64,000 nt of DNA from an uncultured Streptococcus sp. (GTDB taxonomy: Bacteria > Bacillota > Bacilli > Lactobacillales > Streptococcaceae). The translations under genes were made by a program, and so were the position numbers. The notes below the pieces were generated by a model that searched no databases, was not told where the DNA came from, and was given only the letters and a program-made list of their open reading frames with translations. The stretch lies in NCBI RefSeq assembly GCF_901875575.1, contig NZ_CABFMF010000022.1, forward strand, positions 1 through 64,000. Reading direction: 5' to 3'. Positions 58,092-64,000 of the stretch are shown here, in pieces (the stretch's first letter is position 1; every line of letters begins with the position of its first letter).

Positions 58092-58521
58092 AAAGGCGCG
58101 CCACGACTATACAATCGTAGATACGCTAGAGGCAGGGATGGTTCTGACTGGAACTGAAATCAAGAGTGTGCGAGCTGCTCGAATCAACCTCAAGGATGGC
58201 TTTGCCCAAGTGAAAAATGGGGAAATCTGGTTGAGCAATGTTCATATCGCTCCTTACGAAGAGGGCAATATCTGGAACCAAGAACCAGAACGTCGTCGAA
58301 AACTCCTGCTCCATAAGAAGCAAATTCAAAAATTGGAACAGGAGACTAAAGGAACAGGTATGACCCTGGTTCCCCTTAAAGTCTATATCAAAGATGGCTA
58401 TGCCAAGCTCCTTTTAGGACTTGCCAAAGGGAAGCATGACTACGACAAACGGGAGTCTATCAAACGTCGTGAGCAAAACCGCGACATCGCACGTGTTATG
58501 AAAGCTGTTAATCAGCGATAA
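58054..58521 (+). CDS. smpB: SsrA-binding protein SmpB
   Basis: The 155-residue protein contains ARHDYTIVDTLEAGMVLTGT, EIKSVRAARINLKDGFAQVK and LLGLAKGKHDYDKRESIKRR. It loads tmRNA on stalled ribosomes. The ATG at 58054 inside rnr has AAAGGAG upstream. Confidence 0.97.
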   Translation: MAKGEGKVVAQNKKARHDYTIVDTLEAGMVLTGTEIKSVRAARINLKDGFAQVKNGEIWLSNVHIAPYEEGNIWNQEPERRRKLLLHKKQIQKLEQETKGTGMTLVPLKVYIKDGYAKLLLGLAKGKHDYDKRESIKRREQNRDIARVMKAVNQR

Positions 58522-58536
58522 AAAGAGGAAATGAAA

Positions 58537-59397
58537 ATGGAAAAACTAATTGCCTATAAACGTATGCCCTTGTGGAATAAAGAAACCATGCCAGCGGCGG
58601 TTCAGCAGAAACACAATACCAAGGTTGGGACTTGGGGCAAGATTACTGTTTTAAAAGGAACTCTCAAGTTTATTGAATTGACAGAGGATGGTGAGGTTTT
58701 AGCTGAACACCTCTTTGAAGCAGGGGCTGACAATCCCATGGCGCAACCACAAGCTTGGCACCGAGTGGAGGCTGTAACAGACGATGTGGAATGGTACTTG
58801 GAATTTTATTGTAAACCTGAGGATTACTTCCCTAAAAAATACAATACCAATCCTGTTCATTCAGAAGTTCTAGAAGCTATGCAGACAGTGAAAGCAGGGA
58901 AAGCCTTGGATTTGGGCTGTGGTCAGGGTCGAAACTCTCTCTTCTTAGCACAGCAAGGTTTTGATGTGACAGCTGTCGATCAAAATGAATTATCCCTTGA
59001 AATCTTGCAAAGCATTGTGGAGCAGGAAGATTTGGAAATGCCTGTTGGTCTTTACGATATCAATTCAGCTAGCATCGGGCAAGAGTATGATTTCATCGTC
59101 TCGACAGTTGTTTTGATGTTTTTGCAAGCAGACCGCATTCCCGCAATTATCAAAAACATGCAGGAGAAAACCACTATTGGTGGCTACAATCTTATCGTTT
59201 GTGCCATGGACACGGAGGATTATCCTTGCTCAGTAAACTTTCCATTTACTTTTAAGGAAGGGGAACTGGCAGACTATTACAAGGACTGGGAATTGGTTAA
59301 GTACAATGAAAATCCGGGTCATCTTCACCGTCGCGATGAGAATGGCAATCGTATACAACTACGCTTTGCGACCATGCTAGCTAAGAAAATCAAGTAA
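58537..59397 (+). CDS. tehB: TehB-like SAM-dependent methyltransferase
   Basis: The 286-residue protein has an N-terminal cupin-like DUF1971 domain (about 1-95; KRMPLWNKETMPAAVQQKHN, QAWHRVEAV) fused to a class I methyltransferase with ALDLGCGQGRNSLFLAQQGF and VTAVDQNE. TehB proteins confer tellurite resistance in other bacteria; the native substrate is unclear. Of two ATGs the one at 58537 has better spacing from GAGG. Confidence 0.88.
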   Translation: MEKLIAYKRMPLWNKETMPAAVQQKHNTKVGTWGKITVLKGTLKFIELTEDGEVLAEHLFEAGADNPMAQPQAWHRVEAVTDDVEWYLEFYCKPEDYFPKKYNTNPVHSEVLEAMQTVKAGKALDLGCGQGRNSLFLAQQGFDVTAVDQNELSLEILQSIVEQEDLEMPVGLYDINSASIGQEYDFIVSTVVLMFLQADRIPAIIKNMQEKTTIGGYNLIVCAMDTEDYPCSVNFPFTFKEGELADYYKDWELVKYNENPGHLHRRDENGNRIQLRFATMLAKKIK

Positions 59398-59405
59398 ATA
59401 TGAAG

Positions 59406-59570
59406 GAGAGTCTGGGACAAAAAGATTTTGATTTTAGGAACTCTTTATTATAATTTTTTAAAATCGATAAACTAGACAAAAAAAGTGAACAAAACAGGAT
59501 TCTGAGTATCAGATAACTCGTTTTGTTCGCTTTTTATATTTAAGGTTAGACTTTTGTCCCAGCCTCTTTT
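59406..59570. repeat. Long nested inverted repeat / terminator
   Basis: Outer arms CTGGGACAAAAAG (59412-59424) and CTTTTGTCCCAG (59551-59562) enclose inner arms AAAAAGTGAACAAAAC and GTTTTGTTCGCTTTTT (59478-59535). A T-run follows at 59566. It ends tehB transcription. The CTGGGACAAAA motif recurs in streptococcal intergenic repeats as I remember, so it may be a small mobile repeat. Confidence 0.6.
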
Positions 59571-59638
59571 TTGTAAATTAACTTTACAAAGAATAAAGAA
59601 ATTTTTTTACAAAAATTCCACCATTTTATGTTTATTAA

Positions 59639-59647
59639 TGCTATAAT
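59639..59647 (+). promoter_or_regulatory. Extended -10 promoter of ABC transporter operon
   Basis: TGCTATAAT 30 bp before the permease start; no -35 consensus. Confidence 0.6.
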
Positions 59648-59676
59648 AGGAACAATTATTTTAAGGAGGTGTCAGT

Positions 59677-60318
59677 ATGTCTTATTTGTTTGAGATCTTA
59701 CCGAGTTTATTGAGCGGTGCAAGCATGACTTTACAGGTTTTTGCACTGGTCTTGCTTTTTTCTATTCCCTTGGGCGTTTTAATTGCCTTTGCCTTGCAAG
59801 TCCATTGGAAGCTCCTCCATCATCTGATTAACATTTACATTTGGATTATGCGAGGCACACCCTTGCTCTTGCAATTGATCTTTATCTATTATGTGCTACC
59901 AAGCATTGGGATCCGTTTGGATCGCCTTCCAGCGGCTATCATCGCCTTTGTTCTTAACTATGCTGCTTACTTTGCTGAAATCTTCCGTGGGGGGATTGAT
60001 ACCATCCCTAAAGGTCAATATGAGGCTGCTAAGGTCTTGAAGTTTAGTCCTTTTGACACAGTGCGCTATATTATCTTGCCTCAGGTGACCAAGATTGTTC
60101 TCCCTAGTGTATTTAATGAGGTTATGAGTTTGGTCAAGGATACGTCTCTAGTCTACGCTCTAGGAATTTCAGACCTTATCTTAGCAAGTCGAACAGCTGC
60201 CAACCGTGATGCCAGCCTTGTTCCCATGTTCTTGGCAGGAGCCATTTACTTGATTTTGATTGGGATTGTGACAATCATTTCCAAAAAAGTTGAGAAGAAG
60301 TACAGTTATTATAGATAG
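59677..60318 (+). CDS. Polar amino-acid ABC transporter permease
   Basis: The 213-residue protein is a HisM/GlnP-type permease with about five helices; NYAAYFAEIFRGGIDTIPKG, QYEAAKVLKFSPFDTVRYII is the EAA loop that contacts the ATPase. It starts after AAGGAGG. With the next two genes it forms an importer, presumably working as a homodimer since there is only one permease gene. Confidence 0.93.
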   Translation: MSYLFEILPSLLSGASMTLQVFALVLLFSIPLGVLIAFALQVHWKLLHHLINIYIWIMRGTPLLLQLIFIYYVLPSIGIRLDRLPAAIIAFVLNYAAYFAEIFRGGIDTIPKGQYEAAKVLKFSPFDTVRYIILPQVTKIVLPSVFNEVMSLVKDTSLVYALGISDLILASRTAANRDASLVPMFLAGAIYLILIGIVTIISKKVEKKYSYYR

Positions 60319-60327
60319 GAGAGTGCC

Positions 60328-60957
60328 ATGTTAGAATTACGAAATATCAATAAGAAATTCGGAGACAAACGAATCCTGTCTGATTTCAGTCTAAGTATTC
60401 CTGAAAAGCAAATCCTAGCTATCGTCGGGCCTTCTGGTGGAGGTAAGACGACTCTCTTACGTATGCTTGCAGGTCTTGAAACCATCGATTCAGGGCAAAT
60501 CTTTTATAATGGAGAATCTTTAGAATTGGATGAACTGGAGAAGCGAAATCTACTGGGATTTGTATTCCAAGATTTTCAACTTTTCCCTCATTTGTCAGTT
60601 TTAGACAATTTGACCTTATCGCCTGTGAAAACAATGGGAATGAAGCAGGATGAGGCAGAGAAGAAGGCGCGTGGACTCTTGGAACAGTTAGGGTTAGCAG
60701 GGCACGCAGATGCTTATCCATTCTCACTATCAGGTGGGCAAAAACAGCGGGTGGCTTTGGCGCGTGCTATGATGATTGACCCAGAAATCATTGGTTACGA
60801 TGAACCAACTTCTGCACTGGATCCAGAATTACGCTTGGAAGTGGAAAAACTAATCTTGCAAAATAGGGAACTTGGCATGACCCAGATTGTGGTTACCCAT
60901 GATTTACAGTTTGCGGAAAATATTGCAGATGTATTATTAAAAGTAGAACCTAAATAG
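60328..60957 (+). CDS. Polar amino-acid ABC transporter ATP-binding protein
   Basis: The 209-residue ATPase has Walker A GPSGGGKTTLLRML, signature LSGGQKQRVALARAM, Walker B EIIGYDEPTSALD and the H-loop VTHDLQFAE. It is slightly shorter than GlnQ-type proteins (~240). It powers the adjacent permease. Confidence 0.95.
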   Translation: MLELRNINKKFGDKRILSDFSLSIPEKQILAIVGPSGGGKTTLLRMLAGLETIDSGQIFYNGESLELDELEKRNLLGFVFQDFQLFPHLSVLDNLTLSPVKTMGMKQDEAEKKARGLLEQLGLAGHADAYPFSLSGGQKQRVALARAMMIDPEIIGYDEPTSALDPELRLEVEKLILQNRELGMTQIVVTHDLQFAENIADVLLKVEPK

Positions 60958-60966
60958 GAGGAAAAA

Positions 60967-61806
60967 ATGATGAAAAAATTGATGCTTATATTAGTCAGTC
61001 TAATGACTGCTTTGTTCTTAGTAGCTTGTGGGAAAAATGCTAGTGAAACTGGTGGAGATAATTGGTCTAAATACGAGTCTAACAAGTCTATTACTATTGG
61101 ATTTGATAGTACTTTTGTTCCAATGGGGTTTGCTCAGAAAAATGGTTCCTATGCAGGATTTGATATTGATTTAGCTACAGCTGTTTTTGAAAAATATGGA
61201 ATTACGGTAAATTGGCAACCGATTGATTGGGATTTGAAAGAAGCTGAATTGACAAAAGGAACGATTGATCTGATTTGGAATGGCTATTCCGCTACAGACG
61301 AACGCCGTGAAAAGGTAGCATTCAGTAACTCATATATGAAGAATGAGCAGGTATTGGTGACTAAGAAATCTTCAGGTATCACGACTGCAAAGGATATGGC
61401 TGGAAAGACATTAGGAGCTCAAGCTGGTTCATCTGGTTATGCGGACTTTGAAGCAAATCCAGCGATTTTAAAGGATATTGTTGCTAATAATAAAGCGAAT
61501 CAATACCAAACCTTTAATGAAGCCTTGATTGATTTGAAAAACGATCGAATTGATGGTCTATTGATTGATCGTGTCTATGCAAACTATTATTTAGAAGCAG
61601 AAGGCGTTTTAAACGATTATAATGTCTTTACAGTTGGACTAGAAACAGAAGATTTTGCGGTTGGAGCACGTAAGGAAGATACAACTCTGGTTAAAAAGAT
61701 AAATGAAGGATTTTCTAATCTTTATAAGGATGGTAAGTTCCAGGAAATCAGCCAAAAATGGTTTGGAGAAGATGTAGCAACCAAAGAAGTGAAAGAAGGA
61801 AAATAA
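60967..61806 (+). CDS. Amino-acid ABC transporter substrate-binding lipoprotein
   Basis: The 279-residue protein has a lipoprotein signal (MKKLMLILVSLMTALFLVAC, cysteine at 21-22) and an SBP_bac_3 domain (SITIGFDSTFVPMGFAQKNG, YAGFDIDLATAVFEKYGITV, GYSATDERREKVAFSNSYMK). It delivers a polar amino acid or cystine; specificity cannot be read. Terminator GCCTAGTTT/AAACTGGGC follows at 61818-61850. Confidence 0.94.
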   Translation: MMKKLMLILVSLMTALFLVACGKNASETGGDNWSKYESNKSITIGFDSTFVPMGFAQKNGSYAGFDIDLATAVFEKYGITVNWQPIDWDLKEAELTKGTIDLIWNGYSATDERREKVAFSNSYMKNEQVLVTKKSSGITTAKDMAGKTLGAQAGSSGYADFEANPAILKDIVANNKANQYQTFNEALIDLKNDRIDGLLIDRVYANYYLEAEGVLNDYNVFTVGLETEDFAVGARKEDTTLVKKINEGFSNLYKDGKFQEISQKWFGEDVATKEVKEGK

Positions 61807-61817
61807 AATAGATAGGA

Positions 61818-61850
61818 AGCCTAGTTTTGACATTTTAAACTGGGCTTTTT
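61818..61850 (+). terminator. Terminator of ABC operon
   Basis: GCCTAGTTT and AAACTGGGC arms with TTTTTT. Confidence 0.85.
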
Positions 61851-61954
61851 TATACAAAATATAAAATAACATATACAATATAAATATTGATAATATATAA
61901 TTATAAATAATTTCGAAAGTCGTTATATTATGTTTTTAGAAAAAGCCAAAATAG

Positions 61955-61983
61955 TTGATATATTTAGGAAAAAGAGATATAAT
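61955..61983 (+). promoter_or_regulatory. Promoter upstream of surface protein gene
   Basis: TTGATA (61955-61960), 17 bp, TATAAT (61978-61983). Predicted start ~61990. Confidence 0.8.
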
Positions 61984-61992
61984 GAAATCAAA

Positions 61993-62036
61993 CCCCCTTC
62001 AAATTTACAATTATATTTGAGGGGGGGGGCTTTTTG
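61993..62036 (+). terminator. Promoter-proximal terminator/attenuator with G9 tract
   Basis: CCCCCTTCAAAT (61993-62004) pairs with ATTTGAGGGGG (from 62015), and the 3' arm runs into nine consecutive G (62021-62029), then CTTTTTG. It starts within a few nt of the predicted transcript start, so most transcripts would end after ~45 nt unless read-through occurs. Confidence 0.75.
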
Positions 62037-62092
62037 TTTTTAGTCTTCATATATATATTAATTGCTAATTGTCAAAAAAAAGGAGTAAGTAA

Positions 62093-64000
62093 ATGTTTAA
62101 ACCTAAAGGGCGACATGTTCGTCAATCGCAAGTGGAGAAATTCACACGTTACAGTATCCGTAAGGTCAGTTTTGGTGCGGCTAGTGTGGCTGTAGCTAGT
62201 GGGTTATTTTTCCTTGGTGGAGGAAGCGTCCAAGCGGCTGAACAAGTGACTAATTCAGAAACCAGAGAAGTTCAAAATACTCAAAATCTAAATGATAAGT
62301 CCTCGGAATCTAAGGAGGTTGCTGGACAAGCATCTGCTACTGCTAAAGAGCCTGATGGACAAAGTAATACTTCTGTAAAAGAGTCTGCTGCTGACACACA
62401 AGCCAGTGCAGTTGAAACCCCAAATGGAGTGACAGAAAAAGTAGCTATTAATACCGCATCATTAGAAGATTTAGTTGCTCAAGTTGAAAGTAGATTGAGT
62501 CAATTAACCGAAGGTAAGAAAACAAAATCAGTCATCGATGATGCTAAAAACTTGGTTAATAAAGTAAAAGAACTTTTGAACGATGATACAAAAACACAAG
62601 CAAAAGTGGATGCACTTGCTAAACAACTTTCAAGTATCCTTGTCATTTTAAACAGTATCAAATCAGAAGCAACAGAAGAAAAAGTAAACAAAAATCAAGA
62701 TCCTAGAAATGGACAAGCTATTCCTGGTAATGGGGAAAGTGGGTTTAGAGATACAGGTACAGTTGCAGATGGTACTGAAAATCCTGTTGTTGTAAATACA
62801 AACGATATTACACAAAAAGCTTCTGAATTAGAGGCGGAAATCGCAAAAGTTGAATCTTTAATCTCAGCTGAAAATGCTAAAAGAGAAGGTAAAAAAGATA
62901 AGGAATTTATAGAAATTCTAACCCAGGTAAAAGACTCTGCACAAGCTGTTAAAAACAAAGGGAACAACATTCCAACAACAGAAAAAGAAAAGCATGCACT
63001 TTTACAAGAGTTAAAAGAAAAAGTAGATTTATTAAAACTATACCAAGCTAAAAAATTGGACTGGGGAGCACCTGCGAATAATCACTTAGCAAATTATGGG
63101 AATAATCCATCTGATGCAGTAATTAGTAATTTAAATGATACTTTTGGAACACCTGATTTCTCAAATGCTACATCACATACAAAACGTGTAGAAAATCAAG
63201 CTTCGGGTATAAATGGTGCTATTAATTTGGGTTCAGCAACTTATCATTGGAAACAAAAAGAAATAACGGTTGATGAAGCAAAAGCAGGAGCTTTAGGCGG
63301 CTGGAAGATTGTAGATAAAGAAGGCGCAAACACCGTAAATATTGTTAAACCAGAAGCACCTACTGATATAGAATATAAAGCAGGACAATCAGCAACCACA
63401 TATGCACCAAAGCCAGCCAAAGTTTATGATAATAACGGTCATGTTACAGCTACTGGTGGTCAAAACAGACCAAACGCTAGTGGTGGAGTACTAAGATATA
63501 TGATTAGTACTGATCGTTTGGGAAATGAAAGTATAGGAAAAGTTAATAAAGATTATTATGTAGAATTAAAAAAACAAGGAACAACTATCTATAAAGATTT
63601 CGACGTAAATCCTAACTCTCATTTGTATGCTAATCTTGTCTTTTCTAGTGCTTATGGTAAATTAGGTTTGACTTCATCAGGTGAAAAAATAAAAATGAAA
63701 ATAGTTGATGCATATACAGGTCAACCATTATCAGAATTAACTAGAAAAGATGGAAAAGCTTCAGATACAGAATTTATTGGACAACCTGGATCAGATTCGG
63801 ATGGTTTTGCTGCATTATGGCGTGTAGTAAAAGTGCCTGAAGGGACAACTAAAGTACGTGTATTTGTAGAAGCAGGAGATCAGCCAACAACTTCTGATTA
63901 CTTGAATGGTCATAAGGTTGAAGATGGATATATAGTTGCAGGACTAGGATTAACTTCAGGACCAGCACTGACTTTAACGACGACAGTGGTTTCAGGTAGA
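62093..64000 (+). CDS. YSIRK-type surface protein, N-terminal part (runs off window)
   Basis: The open frame from the ATG at 62093 (after AAAGGAG) is 636 codons without a stop. It begins with a long YSIRK signal peptide: TRYSIRKVSFGAASVAVASG and GGGSVQAAEQ. Residues ~45-120 are a polar linker, ~125-190 and ~235-325 are helical repeats (LEDLVAQVESRLSQL, ASELEAEIAKVESLI), and from ~330 a beta-rich ectodomain with an adhesin-like domain (YANLVFSSAYGKLGLTSSGE). A C-terminal LPxTG anchor is expected beyond the window. Its ligand is unknown. Confidence 0.9.
   Translation, partial: MFKPKGRHVRQSQVEKFTRYSIRKVSFGAASVAVASGLFFLGGGSVQAAEQVTNSETREVQNTQNLNDKSSESKEVAGQASATAKEPDGQSNTSVKESAADTQASAVETPNGVTEKVAINTASLEDLVAQVESRLSQLTEGKKTKSVIDDAKNLVNKVKELLNDDTKTQAKVDALAKQLSSILVILNSIKSEATEEKVNKNQDPRNGQAIPGNGESGFRDTGTVADGTENPVVVNTNDITQKASELEAEIAKVESLISAENAKREGKKDKEFIEILTQVKDSAQAVKNKGNNIPTTEKEKHALLQELKEKVDLLKLYQAKKLDWGAPANNHLANYGNNPSDAVISNLNDTFGTPDFSNATSHTKRVENQASGINGAINLGSATYHWKQKEITVDEAKAGALGGWKIVDKEGANTVNIVKPEAPTDIEYKAGQSATTYAPKPAKVYDNNGHVTATGGQNRPNASGGVLRYMISTDRLGNESIGKVNKDYYVELKKQGTTIYKDFDVNPNSHLYANLVFSSAYGKLGLTSSGEKIKMKIVDAYTGQPLSELTRKDGKASDTEFIGQPGSDSDGFAALWRVVKVPEGTTKVRVFVEAGDQPTTSDYLNGHKVEDGYIVAGLGLTSGPALTLTTTVVSGR

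Overview
The window looks like chromosome from a mitis-group Streptococcus (S. mitis/oralis type, close to but probably not S. pneumoniae). Evidence: low-GC coding sequence, pneumococcal-style gene blocks (rpmE-pde2-flavodoxin-chorismate mutase-crcB pair-rplS; lspA-rluD-proBAC-tmk; trmFO-pyrH-frr-cvfB-phoH-comEA/EC-infC-rpmI-rplT-pyrK-pyrDb-pavA-ybeY-dgkA-era-mutM-coaE-secG-rnr-smpB-tehB), a RUP and a BOX element, a ComX-type com-box and a YSIRK surface protein. The choline-binding genes that I recall next to rluD and next to pavA in pneumococcus are absent. Identifications rest on motifs and remembered family sequences; no database search was possible. REGION 1 (337-7778): a ~7.4 kb integrative and mobilizable element lies against the 3' end of rpmE between 20-bp direct repeats. 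Its leftward operon encodes an excisionase-like HTH protein, a RepA_N-domain protein, an Spx/ArsC-like protein without the redox cysteines, a Rep_trans replication initiator, a MobV relaxase with a recognisable pMV158-type oriT, and a RelB/RelE-type toxin-antitoxin pair. A rightward arm encodes a CI-like repressor and a tyrosine integrase. Three TACTC-N6-GAGTA operators sit between the arms, one filling the -35/-10 spacer of the leftward promoter. REGION 2 (7760-11234): core genes ending in rplS and tRNA-Arg(CCU). REGION 3 (11223-21206): an accretion island between tRNA-Arg and a HAD phosphatase gene. The tRNA 3' end and the last ~25 codons of the HAD gene are duplicated, giving two cassette units. 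Each unit carries a leftward mini-operon with a strong promoter, a ~200-nt leader, a tiny membrane peptide, a small HTH protein and a near-identical terminator. The second unit also holds a complete type II-A CRISPR-Cas locus (cas9 of 1121 codons, tracrRNA, cas1, cas2, long csn2, 30 repeats) closely resembling S. thermophilus CRISPR1. Spacer pairs show repeated sampling of homologous phage genes, apparently including a CW_7-type lysin repeat. REGION 4 (21206-31300): HAD and HD phosphohydrolases, a DEAD-family helicase, an oxidoreductase, the L21-Prp-L27 operon with its leader, a lipoprotein, a LysR regulator, lspA and rluD. REGION 5 (31300-61806): housekeeping operons for proline and pyrimidine synthesis, DNA replication, translation, RNA decay, competence DNA uptake, and an amino-acid ABC transporter. 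REGION 6 (61807-64000): a promoter-terminator leader with a G9 tract precedes the start of a large YSIRK surface protein that runs off the window. The most unusual material is the tRNA-Arg cassette array with its paired tiny-membrane-peptide/HTH operons, the IME control region and Spx-like protein, and a repeated ~85-bp hairpin in the leaders of rplU and phoH.
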